From NCBI GenBank assembly GCA_019636515.1, contig JAHBXI010000001.1:558001-622000 (forward strand): 64,000 nt of DNA, read 5' to 3'. Both the position numbers and the translations under genes were made by a program. How positions within the stretch are numbered: the stretch's first letter is position 1; each line of letters begins with the position of its first letter. Positions 29,250 through 40,814 of this stretch are shown here, piece by piece. Source of the stretch: Phycisphaeraceae bacterium (GTDB lineage: Bacteria > Planctomycetota > Phycisphaerae > Phycisphaerales > UBA1924). The notes below the pieces were generated by a model that was given only the letters and a program-made list of their open reading frames with translations, was not told the origin of the DNA and made no database searches.

Positions 29250-31766
29250 ATGGTGCTCGGCGCTCCCATTGTCATCCTGCTGCTCGCCGTCCTGGGAATC
29301 GCCATCGGGGTCTTCCTGATCGTGTTCCTGATCGTCCCGATCTTCAAGGGCGTGGGCTGGCTCGTGCGCCATGTCTTCCGCTTCGTGACCGGCATGATCC
29401 TTGACCTCCTGAGGATCATCGGGGCCGTGGTCACGTCGGTGGTGCTCGTGCCGATCATCCTCGCGAACGTGGTGATCGGCCGCTGGTCCGCCTCGGTCCA
29501 CTTCGGACGGTCTTTGCAATCGGAGGTGTCCAGCGGGGCTCTCTCCCTGTACCGGGTGGTCATCGGCCATCCGGCACGGTTCCTGCTTCTCTCGGCGCTG
29601 ACCGAGGGGCTGGAAAAACGCCTGCCCGCGGCGGTCGCCGCCGCGCCGCAGGTTGACCGGCCATCGGGTCGGAACCACCAGTTTTCCGGGTACACCATCG
29701 TCGGATCGCTTCAGGCGGGCGGATCGGGAGGCAAACTCTTCGTCGCCAACCCCGACGCCGCCAAGCGGGCCGCCTTCGAGCGTGCCGGTCACGTTGATGT
29801 CCGCCAGGTTGTCATCAAGACGTTCAGCCTCGACGACGGGAGCGAACTTCCCCAGATCGTCCGCGAGAGCCGCTCGCTGGATGCCGCCAAGAAACTCGGC
29901 CTGGTACTCGATCACGAGTTGTCTTCAAACCGATTCCACTACGTCATGCGGTATGTTCCGGGGCAGCCGCTGGGGCTGGTGACGCCGCAACTCCACGCCG
30001 CCAGCGGCGGCCACGGGCTGGACCCGCGGCACCTGCGGGCCGCGCTTGGGTACATCGCCGACTTGCTCGAGACGCTCGAGAACTACCACCGCGGCGGTCT
30101 GTGGCACAAGGACGTCAAGCCCGACAACATCATTGTTGACGGGGAGCGCGCCCACCTGGTCGATTTCGGGCTTGTCACGCCGCTCCGGTCGTCGATGACC
30201 CTGACCACGCACGGCACCGAGTACTTCCGGGATCCCGAACTCGTGCGGCTGGCGCTCAAGGGCGTCAAGGTCTCCGAGGTTGACGGAGCACGCTTCGACG
30301 TCTACGCCACCGGGGCCGTCCTGTACGCCATGATCGAGAATTCCTTCCCCGCCCACGGCGTGCTCTCCCAGGTCACCCGAACATGCCCAGAATCGCTCAA
30401 GTGGGTCATCCGTCGGGCCATGGCCGACTACGACAAGCGATATCCATCCGCCGCCGCCATGCTTGTGGACCTGCGGCATGTCCTCCAAGCCGCCGATCCC
30501 TTCGCGGTCAAGCCGTTTGAACTCCCGAGCATGAACGGCCAAGTGCCCGCCTCCCCGCGCCCCTTCGACGAAGCGGGATTCCGCCCCGCGTACGTTTCCA
30601 TGCCGCCGATCGACCCGTCCGCGTGGCACGATCGTCCCGCCCAGCCGGCCGGCGCCCCCTCCCCGCGAGCCGCCTCCTCGATTCCGCCCGCGGACACGAA
30701 CCCGCCGGGTCATGGATCGGGCCGTTCAAAGTCAAGGAACCCGCTGATCTCCGTGAAAAACTGGTGGACGGGTGAATTCTCGGTGGAGGGAAACCCGCCC
30801 GCACGATCCGCAACGCCGACTCCCTGGAACCAGGGCACGGTTCCGCCGTCGGTCGCCGTCCCCGGATCCCCCTTCTCTCCCGCCACTCCCGTCGCCGCCG
30901 TGGCCGCACCTCGCCGTTCCGCCGCCGAACAACTCCGCTCAGCCCGGGCCAGGGCCGCCGATGCCCGGCGGCGTGCCGCCTCGCGCCTGGCCTCTCGCCG
31001 GGCTCCATCGTTCTCAACCGAGCCCAACGCGGGCGTCTTCATGGCGTTGTTCTTTTTCCTGGGCGTTTGCGTGCTGATTGTCGGCGCCATCGTCGCGTTC
31101 AGCCTCAACGCCTCTCGCAAGGCCGTCTTTACGTCCGCCCGGGTCGATGCCGACGGCGGCTGGGCCACGATGACCTACCCGGTCACCCCGAGTCCCCGGG
31201 TCGCGGCCTCGACTCCGTTCGCTCCCCCGGTTCCCGCCGCGCCGATCGCGGCGATCGCCGAGGCGCCGGTCGAGTTCCCCGCCCCCGCTCTTGCCGAGGG
31301 CGAAGATCCGCGATGGGTCGCGTCGAACAACGGCTCGATCTTCGTGTGGGTGGACATGCAGCGCCCCCTTTCGCCTGCCTACGAAGCCGCGATCCAGGAT
31401 CTTCGTGATCGACTCCGCTCCCGGGGCTTCCTGGTGATGGGGGATACCGATGCACCCGACAAGAGCGAGCACGAGCAGGCCGTCCTGGTGGATCAGACGG
31501 CCGCCCTGGTATCCCAGGCCTCCGGCCTTCCGTGGGAATCGCCGACCGCTCGGGACGCCATGTCGATGTGGGCGAAGGACCAGCCGGGAGTCGACCTGGT
31601 CCTTCGCGTCAACGCTTCGCCGAAAGGACGGGTCAGCAGGGCCGCCGAAGGTACGCTCTCGCTTTCACTGGTGACCCGCCACAGCCAAGACCCGACGGAA
31701 GGTGAGCGGCTCGGCCGCCTGCTGAACTCCGCTCAGCGCTCTCTGTGGCGCGGCTCGGACCGCTGA
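29250..31766 (+). CDS. membrane Ser/Thr protein kinase
   Basis: An 838-residue eukaryotic-type protein kinase with an unusual layout. Two or three N-terminal hydrophobic segments (residues 1-75) precede a kinase domain at about 145-415 with a Gly loop (QAGGSGGKLF), ATP-binding Lys in VVIKTF, catalytic loop HKDVKPDNIIV (about 285), DFG in LVDFGLVT (about 304) and GTEYFRDPE in the activation segment. A Pro/Ser-rich linker of about 180 residues follows, then a second membrane segment (about 598-620, FFFLGVCVLIVGAIVAFSL) and a C-terminal domain of about 200 residues presumably on the other side of the membrane. The last could sense a signal. The gene directly follows the ECF sigma factor, its likely regulatory partner. 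Confidence 0.88.
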   Translation: MVLGAPIVILLLAVLGIAIGVFLIVFLIVPIFKGVGWLVRHVFRFVTGMILDLLRIIGAVVTSVVLVPIILANVVIGRWSASVHFGRSLQSEVSSGALSLYRVVIGHPARFLLLSALTEGLEKRLPAAVAAAPQVDRPSGRNHQFSGYTIVGSLQAGGSGGKLFVANPDAAKRAAFERAGHVDVRQVVIKTFSLDDGSELPQIVRESRSLDAAKKLGLVLDHELSSNRFHYVMRYVPGQPLGLVTPQLHAASGGHGLDPRHLRAALGYIADLLETLENYHRGGLWHKDVKPDNIIVDGERAHLVDFGLVTPLRSSMTLTTHGTEYFRDPELVRLALKGVKVSEVDGARFDVYATGAVLYAMIENSFPAHGVLSQVTRTCPESLKWVIRRAMADYDKRYPSAAAMLVDLRHVLQAADPFAVKPFELPSMNGQVPASPRPFDEAGFRPAYVSMPPIDPSAWHDRPAQPAGAPSPRAASSIPPADTNPPGHGSGRSKSRNPLISVKNWWTGEFSVEGNPPARSATPTPWNQGTVPPSVAVPGSPFSPATPVAAVAAPRRSAAEQLRSARARAADARRRAASRLASRRAPSFSTEPNAGVFMALFFFLGVCVLIVGAIVAFSLNASRKAVFTSARVDADGGWATMTYPVTPSPRVAASTPFAPPVPAAPIAAIAEAPVEFPAPALAEGEDPRWVASNNGSIFVWVDMQRPLSPAYEAAIQDLRDRLRSRGFLVMGDTDAPDKSEHEQAVLVDQTAALVSQASGLPWESPTARDAMSMWAKDQPGVDLVLRVNASPKGRVSRAAEGTLSLSLVTRHSQDPTEGERLGRLLNSAQRSLWRGSDR

Positions 31767-31832
31767 GAAAAGCGATTTCGCACCCGGCCCGGCCCGCCGC
31801 TATCCTCCGATCCCACGCCACGGAGGTGCCGC

Positions 31833-33284
31833 ATGTCGGTTGAGAGCGTTCTGCGATGGATTGAGGACAACCAGGAAGCGTCGATCGGGCGTCTGGTCGA
31901 GTGGCTTGGGATACCGAGCATCAGCACCGACCCCGCGTACCGGGACGCCTGCGTCAAGGCCGCCGCCTGGTCCGCCACCGCGCTCGAGGAGTGCGGCTTT
32001 GCCGCTCGGGTCATCCCGACGGGAGATCCAAGGCACCCCGGCGATCTCTCCCAGGGAGGAGGGCACCCGATCGTGCTGGCTCACTCTCCGGGTGACCCCT
32101 CGTACAAGGGTCCGCACGTGCTCTTCTATGGGCACTACGACGTCCAGCCCGTCGATCCCATCGACCTGTGGGAAAGCGATCCATTCGACCCGGTTGTCCG
32201 CGACGCCCGACCGGGCGAATCCGGGGGGCGCCGCGTCGTCGCCCGCGGAGCCGTGGACGACAAGGGGCAGGTGACCACGTTCCTCGAAGCCATGCGGGCG
32301 TGGAAGCACGCCGCCGGCTCCCCCGCCGCGGGGGTCAAGATGACCGTCCTGCTTGAAGGGGAAGAAGAGACCGGCAGCGTCAACCTCGAATCGTTCGTCA
32401 AGAAGCACCGCGGGGAACTGTCCGGCTGCGACGTCTGCCTGATCAGCGACACGGGGATGCTCGGCCGGGGCAAGCCGGCGATCACCTACGGCGTCCGGGG
32501 CCTTGCCTACACGGAAGTCTCGCTGCACGCGGCGAACCAGGACCTGCATTCGGGCCTGTGGGGTGGTCGCTGCCCAAACCCGATCACGGAACTGACCCGG
32601 GTGCTCGCGCAACTGCACGATTCCAAGAGACGCGTCACGCTCCCGGGCTTCTACGCCCACGTCAAGCCGCTCTCGAAGCAGGAGCGAGCCAACTGGAAAT
32701 CGCTGAAGTTCAACGCCCGGGCCGCTCTGCGCAAGATCGGAATCCCCCCCGCCGGGGATGTCGGCGAGGCCGGGTTCACGGCGCTGGAGCGCGAATGGGG
32801 GCGGCCCACCGCCGAGATCAACGGCATCGTGGGCGGGTACACCGGCAAGGGCGCCAAGACCGTGATCCCGAGCCACGCGTCCGCAAAGGTCAGTTTCCGT
32901 CTCGTGGCCGATCAGGACCCCGGGAAGATCACACGCCTGTTCTTCAAGTGGTGCAAGGACCGCACCCCCCCGGGATGCCGGTGGGAATTCACCGATCACC
33001 ACGGCGGACCGGGGGTCACCACGCCCATCGATTCACCGTCGATGCGGGCGGCCGCCAGGGCCCTCACCGGGGCCTCGCGAAAGAAGCCGGCGCTGATCAA
33101 GTCCGGCGGGTCGATCCCGGTCGCCGGGATGCTCAAGGCGGTCCTGGGCATCGACACCATTTTCATGGGGTTCGGGCTTGACGACGACCGGGTCCACTCG
33201 CCCAACGAGAAGTTCGAGATTGAATGCCTGGCGATGGGAACCCGCAGCCACGCGCGTTTCGTACACGAACTGCGTGCCCTGTAA
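31833..33284 (+). CDS. M20-family dipeptidase/metallopeptidase
   Basis: A 483-residue cytoplasmic M20 peptidase, predicted to hydrolyse dipeptides or related small amides with two zinc ions. The metal-site motifs are present: LFYGHYDVQPVDP (His and the adjacent Asp), ARGAVDDKGQ (bridging Asp), and LLEGEEETGS with the catalytic Glu pair. The lid domain includes HAANQDLHSGLWGG, and a late His is in DDRVHSPNEKFE. Length and order match the carnosinase/CNDP-like dipeptidase subfamily. GGAGGTG lies just upstream of ATG 31833. It follows the kinase gene by 66 bases on the same strand but has no evident functional link with it. Confidence 0.93.
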   Translation: MSVESVLRWIEDNQEASIGRLVEWLGIPSISTDPAYRDACVKAAAWSATALEECGFAARVIPTGDPRHPGDLSQGGGHPIVLAHSPGDPSYKGPHVLFYGHYDVQPVDPIDLWESDPFDPVVRDARPGESGGRRVVARGAVDDKGQVTTFLEAMRAWKHAAGSPAAGVKMTVLLEGEEETGSVNLESFVKKHRGELSGCDVCLISDTGMLGRGKPAITYGVRGLAYTEVSLHAANQDLHSGLWGGRCPNPITELTRVLAQLHDSKRRVTLPGFYAHVKPLSKQERANWKSLKFNARAALRKIGIPPAGDVGEAGFTALEREWGRPTAEINGIVGGYTGKGAKTVIPSHASAKVSFRLVADQDPGKITRLFFKWCKDRTPPGCRWEFTDHHGGPGVTTPIDSPSMRAAARALTGASRKKPALIKSGGSIPVAGMLKAVLGIDTIFMGFGLDDDRVHSPNEKFEIECLAMGTRSHARFVHELRAL

Positions 33285-33294
33285 CCCTCACCCA

Positions 33295-33528
33295 TCAGGC
33301 GGCCAGGTCGGAGACGTCGTCCTCGATCACCCCGACAAACATCTCCCGTTCCTTCTGGTCGCGTTCTCGGCTGGCGACTTCCGATTGAAGTTCGGTCACG
33401 CGTCGCCTGAGTTCGTGCATCGAGACTTCGTGGCGGATGCGAGAGCAGACCACGTGCATCACGGCGATCACCCCCCCCGCCGCAAGGCCTCCCAGGACGG
33501 TCAGGATGATCACCGGATGGTCCGCCAC
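33295..33528 (-). CDS. small PspB-like membrane protein
   Basis: A 77-residue protein starting from GTG 33528 with one N-terminal membrane segment (VIILTVLGGLAAGGVIAVM) followed by a charged, helical cytoplasmic tail (SMHELRRRVTELQSEVASRE). This topology and size are those of phage-shock protein B, but residue-level similarity is weak and no pspA or pspC is nearby, so it is described rather than named. A longer frame to 33633 would run into the divergent gene start. It converges with the M20 peptidase gene, ending 10 bases beyond that gene's stop. Confidence 0.6.
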   Translation of the reverse strand: MADHPVIILTVLGGLAAGGVIAVMHVVCSRIRHEVSMHELRRRVTELQSEVASRERDQKEREMFVGVIEDDVSDLAA

Positions 33529-33623
33529 GGGTGATCCATCGGATCGTGAACCCCGACCGTTGATCGCCAGTACACTACCGCGGGGCTTTTCTGGGCCGGT
33601 CACACCGTCGGAGACTGGATGGG

Positions 33624-36194
33624 ATGGCGACACCTCATGGGCATGTGCTTGTCGGCGGCGTGCATCGGTTGATTTCGCGAGTTATCGGTCGGTCCCTGTT
33701 CTTCGCCCTGGTGCTCGCGGCGGCGATCATGCTGCCTGACGCCACGGCCGCCGGCCAGGGATCCGCCTCCACGCCCGGCGGGGCTTTGGCCGTGGGCACT
33801 GGGGAAGTCGTTCTGGAACTTGAGCGATTCGGGCTGGGCGACCTCGCACGCCCCGGGGAGATCGCCGGCGTCCGCATCGTTGCGATGGACCTGAGCATCC
33901 GCCCTCGGGAAGTGCTGATCCGCCTGGAAGGCCGCGACCCTGACGGTGACACCCCGCTGTTTGAGCGTCAGGTGGTCCTGAACCCCAACATCCGCCAGGG
34001 CGTCTGGCTGTACCCGCTCGTCCCCCGAAACTTCGACACCTCGGACGCGATGCGGCTGTCGGCGTACGAGGTCCAGTCGGCGGGAGATGCGGGCGGAGGT
34101 GAGGGCGCCAGGGCCGAGGACCAGGCTTCCGAACGCGGCGCTGGGCGGCTGCCGGGAAGACTGCTCGGGCAGGCGACAATCCGCATGAAGAGCCGCCTGC
34201 CCCCCTTTGATTCGGCGATGGCCGTGATCGGGGCCAGCAACCTGAGTTACAGCCTCAGTGACTACTCCATCACCGATGGGCAGGGAAACACCTCCGCCCA
34301 CGGTCACGAAGTCGCCCGCATCATCACGGGGCTGAGGCCAGCCGACCTGCCCGACCGCTGGATGGGGTACACCGGACTCGACGCGGTGGTGTGGGGCTCG
34401 GGCGATCCGGCGGAGGTTCGTGGGGACCGCGCGGCCGCCCTTCGAGAGTGGGTACACCGCGGAGGGCACTTCATCGTCATCATGCCCGTCGCCGGGCAGG
34501 CCTGGACCAACGCCACCTCGAATGAACTCCATGACCTGCTCCCGGCGGTCACGATCACCCGCCACGAGGGGGTGAATATGGCGGCCTTCGCGCCCCTGCT
34601 GAACCGGCGGCCGATGGCCGCGCTGCCTCGTGATGCGGTGGTGTACACCTTCGATCCCTCTCCCTCGGCCAAGCCCGGGGAAGCGGTGCGGGTGCTCGCC
34701 GGTCCTGACGGGCGTTGCGTCGTGGCTCGCCGCCTGGTCGGAACCGGAACGGTGACACTCATCGGCCTTGATCTGAACCACCGCCAGGTTGCCTCACAAG
34801 ACGCCCTCAACGCCGACATGTTCTGGAACCGGGTGCTGGGAAAGCGTGGCACCACGCGATCACCGGCGGAGATCGCACAGATTCAGAATCGCGGGTTCAT
34901 CGGCCGTGAGGACCGCCTCTTCGAATCGGACATCGCGCCGGCGATCGCCAAGAGCGGGCGTTCGGCGGCCGGACTGCTGCTGGCGCTGACCGTCTTTGCC
35001 ACCTACTGGCTCGTCGCCGGCCCCGGCGGATTTGCGTTGCTCCGCCGGCTCGGGATGGTCCGCCACGCCTGGGTCGGGTTCTTTGCCGCCGCCGGGGTGT
35101 TCACCGCCGTCGCCTGGGGCGGCGCGCTGCTGCTGCGTCCGTCGAAGGTCGATATCACGCACCTGACCATCCTCGACCATGTCTACGGGCAACCGGTTCA
35201 GCGGGCCCGCTCGTGGATGAGCGTCCTGATCCCCTGGTACGGGCAGGCCCGGATCGAGGTGGGCGAACCGCCCCGGGCCGGGGAATCCTCCTCTCGCGGC
35301 GGGGGCGACGTCATACTCCCCTGGACAAGCCCCGAGCAGGCGCAGTCGAGCCAGGACATGTTCCCCGACGCCCGCGGCTACGAGATCCAGACCCGATCCC
35401 CGCGAGCCATGACCGTGCCGACTCGCTCGACCGTGAAACAGGTCCGGGCCGACTGGATGGGCGGCCCCGCCTGGCCGATGCCCGCGCCCGTCGGCGGCGG
35501 AGAGGACCCCTCCGACGGGTACCCGCGCCTTGGCGAGGGGCGTCGCGCGTACGGCCGCCTGGCTCACTCGATGCCCGGCCCGCTCCGGGACGTGGTGATC
35601 GTGACCGTGCTGCCGCAGAGGCCCGTGGGCTCACCTCTCGGAACGGCGATGATCTGCCCGGCGTACGCCTACGGCCTGGCTTCCGACGACCCGTGGGAGC
35701 CCGGAGAGATCCTTGACCTCTCGCAGGTCACGGACGTCCCGTTGAGCGCGGACGTCAGCGCGATCACGTATTTCTCGTCCCTTCTCTCGCGAGGGTCCGT
35801 GATCGACATCACGCGGCCGGAGGCCACCCGAACGGACGTGGGCGCCTCGCAGAGGCTGGCCGCGATCGCCTTTTTCTCACAGTTCGAGCCGCCGACGTTC
35901 TCCGACGCTTTCTCGACGCAGCGCGAGCCGGTGGCCCGGCGAACCGAGACCCACGGGTGGGACATGGGACGATGGTTCACCCAGCCCTGCGTCATCATCA
36001 TCGGCCACCTGGGATCCGCCAAGGATCCCCGTCCCTCGCCGGTCCCGATCCGCATCGACGGTGAGCCGGTCACCGCCACCGGGCGTACCGTCGTCCGCTG
36101 GGTCTACCCGCTCGGGGACAGTCCTCCCGCGTTTCGGACCACGGGGTTCTCCGACACCGACCCGCCCGAGGCCGCCGCCCGGCCTGGCGGATAA
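33624..36194 (+). CDS. large membrane protein with gatase-like domain
   Basis: An 856-residue exported, membrane-anchored protein. A signal-like hydrophobic run (LFFALVLAAAIMLP) begins it. Residues about 200-400 resemble the class I gatase-like fold seen in DUF4350/GldG-type proteins: AVIGASNLSYSLSDYSI, LDAVVWGSGDP, WVHRGGHFIVIMP and a late GTVTLIGLDLNH. Two hydrophobic segments follow at about 450-515 (LLLALTVFATYWLVAG and FFAAAGVFTAVAWGGALLL), then a soluble C-terminal domain of about 340 residues. Catalytic Cys-His residues are not apparent. The ABC ATPase gene follows 57 bases later, so it is likely the membrane partner of that ATPase in an uncharacterised transporter. ATG 33624 is used; a nearby GTG is possible. 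Confidence 0.72.
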   Translation: MATPHGHVLVGGVHRLISRVIGRSLFFALVLAAAIMLPDATAAGQGSASTPGGALAVGTGEVVLELERFGLGDLARPGEIAGVRIVAMDLSIRPREVLIRLEGRDPDGDTPLFERQVVLNPNIRQGVWLYPLVPRNFDTSDAMRLSAYEVQSAGDAGGGEGARAEDQASERGAGRLPGRLLGQATIRMKSRLPPFDSAMAVIGASNLSYSLSDYSITDGQGNTSAHGHEVARIITGLRPADLPDRWMGYTGLDAVVWGSGDPAEVRGDRAAALREWVHRGGHFIVIMPVAGQAWTNATSNELHDLLPAVTITRHEGVNMAAFAPLLNRRPMAALPRDAVVYTFDPSPSAKPGEAVRVLAGPDGRCVVARRLVGTGTVTLIGLDLNHRQVASQDALNADMFWNRVLGKRGTTRSPAEIAQIQNRGFIGREDRLFESDIAPAIAKSGRSAAGLLLALTVFATYWLVAGPGGFALLRRLGMVRHAWVGFFAAAGVFTAVAWGGALLLRPSKVDITHLTILDHVYGQPVQRARSWMSVLIPWYGQARIEVGEPPRAGESSSRGGGDVILPWTSPEQAQSSQDMFPDARGYEIQTRSPRAMTVPTRSTVKQVRADWMGGPAWPMPAPVGGGEDPSDGYPRLGEGRRAYGRLAHSMPGPLRDVVIVTVLPQRPVGSPLGTAMICPAYAYGLASDDPWEPGEILDLSQVTDVPLSADVSAITYFSSLLSRGSVIDITRPEATRTDVGASQRLAAIAFFSQFEPPTFSDAFSTQREPVARRTETHGWDMGRWFTQPCVIIIGHLGSAKDPRPSPVPIRIDGEPVTATGRTVVRWVYPLGDSPPAFRTTGFSDTDPPEAAARPGG

Positions 36195-36251
36195 CCCGGA
36201 CGGCCGGGGAGAGCACCCGCGCCTTGACAACCAGTTCGAGGGAACACGACC

Positions 36252-37253
36252 GTGCCGATGATCGAGACGATCAACCTGACCAAACGCTACGGCGACCTGG
36301 TGGCGCTCAACAACCTCAATCTCACCATCAACGAGGGGGATTGCTTCGGTTTCATAGGGCCCAACGGGGCGGGCAAGACCACCACCATCAAGATCCTGGC
36401 GACCCTGCTCAAGCCGTCGAGCGGTCAGGCCAACGTCGCCGGCCTGACCATCGGCTACCAGAATCGGCAGATCCGTCCCATGATCGGCTACGTCCCCGAT
36501 TTCATGGGCGCGTACGAGGACATGGTCGTCACGGAGTACCTGGAGTTTTTCGCCGCTTCGTACGCGATCCACGGGGACCAGCGAAAGAAGGTCATCCGAG
36601 ACGTGCTCGAACTCACCGACCTTTCCTACAAAGCGACCGCCGAGGTCAACAGCCTCTCGCGCGGGATGCAGCAGCGGCTGAGCGTCGCCCGTGTCCTGCT
36701 GCACGACCCCCGGGTGCTGCTCATGGACGAGCCGGCATCGGGGCTGGACCCCAGGGCCAGGATCGAGATGCGGGAACTCCTCAAGGAGTTGCGCCGCATG
36801 GGCAAGACCATCCTGATTTCCTCTCACATCCTTCCCGAACTGGCCGAGTTGTGCAACGTCGTGGGGATCATCGAACGCGGGCAACTCCTCTTCAGCGGCA
36901 CCGTCGACGAGATCGTCCGCCGCGCGAAACTGGGCCACGTCCTCCACGTCGGCGTCGTCGACCGCCACGAGCAGGCCGTCGAGGCGCTGGGCCACATCCC
37001 CGGCGTCACGAGGGCCGCCTTGCTGCAGGACGGCGAAGGCCCCGGTCAGCCCGTCAACGGCGGCGCGAAGGGGAGAGCCGGCCACGCCGCCGGCCGGATC
37101 ATCCAGGTCAGTTACGACGACCAGGCCGGCCACAGTTTTTCCGACATCCCCAACATCCTCATCAACCAGGGGTTCCGGCTCACCAAGTTCACCGAGGAAC
37201 CCATCAACCTCGAGACCGCGTTCATGCGCCTGACCAAGGGCATGGTGCAGTAA
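36252..37253 (+). CDS. ABC-2 type transporter ATP-binding protein
   Basis: A 333-residue ABC ATPase. Walker A is GPNGAGKTT, the signature LSRGMQQRLSVAR, Walker B VLLMDEPASGLDP, and the switch His is in ISSHILPEL. The class is that of ABC-2 exporters such as the drug/gliding-motility (GldA) type. A C-terminal domain of about 110 residues (RIIQVSYDDQ, QGFRLTKFTEEPINLETAFM) follows the ABC core, as in that subgroup. The start is GTG 36252; an ATG two codons later is equally possible. It follows the gatase-like membrane protein, but no clear ABC-2 permease is adjacent, so the channel subunit may be encoded elsewhere, for example by the solitary permease at 56714-58072. Confidence 0.9.
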   Translation: MPMIETINLTKRYGDLVALNNLNLTINEGDCFGFIGPNGAGKTTTIKILATLLKPSSGQANVAGLTIGYQNRQIRPMIGYVPDFMGAYEDMVVTEYLEFFAASYAIHGDQRKKVIRDVLELTDLSYKATAEVNSLSRGMQQRLSVARVLLHDPRVLLMDEPASGLDPRARIEMRELLKELRRMGKTILISSHILPELAELCNVVGIIERGQLLFSGTVDEIVRRAKLGHVLHVGVVDRHEQAVEALGHIPGVTRAALLQDGEGPGQPVNGGAKGRAGHAAGRIIQVSYDDQAGHSFSDIPNILINQGFRLTKFTEEPINLETAFMRLTKGMVQ

Positions 37254-37315
37254 TCACGATCGCGGCGGGAATCCTGACCGCCCGCTTTCGCGGACGGGTC
37301 CGGGCTTGGTCCAGT

Positions 37316-37441
37316 TCAGAAAATGTGGACCAGGCCGACCACCACGACCATGATTTCCACCCCGAGCACGACAAACAGCATCGTGTCTCGGGGAAGATCC
37401 AGCGTGAACCCGAACTTGTATCGACGGTTCCGTGAATTCAT
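37316..37441 (-). CDS. 41-residue single-pass membrane protein
   Basis: A very small gene: ATG at 37441, TGA at 37318-37316, 41 residues. A basic N-terminus (MNSRNRRYKFGF) is followed by a short linker and one hydrophobic helix at the C-terminus (MLFVVLGVEIMVVVVGLVHIF). AAAGGA sits six bases before the ATG, a good Shine-Dalgarno. The upstream gene on the same strand ends 29 bases earlier and has an almost identical ribosome-binding site, so they form a two-gene unit. There is no named homologue that I recognise. Confidence 0.68.
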   Translation of the reverse strand: MNSRNRRYKFGFTLDLPRDTMLFVVLGVEIMVVVVGLVHIF

Positions 37442-37470
37442 ACTGTTCCTTTCTTGTGAGTGGGCACGCA

Positions 37471-37758
37471 CTACCGATTGCTGCCTTCTCGCCAGCCGAC
37501 CAGGGTGAGCGTTCCGGGCTCGGCGCTCCGGTCAAGTACGAAGATGGCCCGGATCCCATCGGTCACCGGGAGTTCGAGCGTCACGGTCGTCTCCCGCGAG
37601 TTGCCGATTCTCATGGGGCCGGGCACACGCACCCGCTCGATGTGCTGGAGGCTATCGAGGAAGATTTCCTGTTCCTCGCTGGCGAGGTTCTCTCGGAACC
37701 AGGCCCACGGCTCGTCGGGCAACCTGACGTTGACCTTGTTACTACGGGGTTCATTCAT
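37471..37758 (-). CDS. small hypothetical protein
   Basis: A 95-residue soluble protein starting at ATG 37758 with AAAGGAT upstream. The first half is charged (VNVRLPDEPWAWFRENLASE), the second a run of beta-like segments (TTVTLELPVTDGIRAIFVLD and GTLTLVGWREG). The end faintly recalls small RelE/ParE-like toxins, but the catalytic pattern is not there and no antitoxin gene was found, so no function is assigned. It is the first gene of a unit with the 41-residue membrane protein. Confidence 0.65.
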   Translation of the reverse strand: MNEPRSNKVNVRLPDEPWAWFRENLASEEQEIFLDSLQHIERVRVPGPMRIGNSRETTVTLELPVTDGIRAIFVLDRSAEPGTLTLVGWREGSNR

Positions 37759-38392
37759 GGGGCATCCTTTCCGTACCGCCACGCACTCCCGTCATCCGTG
37801 CCACGGGAACGGGCGCTGCGACCGCGCGGAGCGTGACGCTCATCGCGCGTGACACGTTGTCCGGATGGGGGTGCCGCCGCCCGGCGGCGCACCCGTAGCG
37901 CGGGATCCGCACCCCTGCCCCGGCATCCGCGGGATCCGATTCCCCGATGCCGACGCACTCTTGGATGCCGCCCGCCAGGAAAACCGCTGCCCGCGCTTCC
38001 GCGTCGGCCGCAGACTCCCGACCCCGCCCGACCTGGCTGGCGGCACCTGTGGTTCGTCGCAAGGTCGCGACGAGGGGATGGATCAGCGAACCATCCGAGC
38101 CAGGCCCAACGGCGAGCCCGACCGATGAAGTATGGCCGGCTCGAATGGCGGGCTCAACGGCAACTCGGCTTGCGCCGCGTGAAACTTGCGTTCAGGCCGA
38201 TCCCCGATCATCCCGCAGCGCGTTGCGGATCCCCATTCGAGGCCTCCTCAATCGTGAACATGGTCCAGGGACGCGACCGGGGACGCGAGTGGGGGGCGAC
38301 TGGGGGCGCGACTGGGGGCGCGACCGGGGGGAAGTTCCTACCATTTGCCAAGCGGGCGGTCCGTGGGACCAGCCCGCGTGGAGAATTCTCGA
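37759..38392. other. intergenic region with G-rich tandem repeat
   Basis: About 630 bases between the divergent small-gene unit and the prolyl oligopeptidase gene. Several short frames on both strands are Arg/Pro/Ala rich and show no domain or ribosome-binding site. The only distinctive feature is the G-rich repeat near 38270-38330, listed separately. Promoters for both flanking units must lie here, but none could be identified. Confidence 0.5.
38290..38330 (+). repeat. 12-base G-rich tandem repeat
   Basis: The unit TGGGGGCGCGAC occurs at 38301-38312 and 38313-38324, preceded by an 11-base variant (38290-38300) and followed by a degenerate CGGGGGG. The four G-runs could form a quadruplex on the plus strand, about 60 bases upstream of the prolyl oligopeptidase start. 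Confidence 0.8.
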
Positions 38393-40777
<2,385 letters not shown>

Positions 40778-40814
40778 TCGGCGTTCGACCTCGGAACTCG
40801 GCCGCCACGACCAG

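Noticed and set aside
37471-37758. RelE/ParE-like toxin assignment
   Set aside because: Only a faint similarity of the last strands, no catalytic pattern and no antitoxin gene adjacent.
37751-38062. 103-codon minus-strand frame upstream of the small-gene unit
   Set aside because: Ala/Arg/Gly-rich, no ribosome-binding site or motif, overlaps the start region of a better supported gene.
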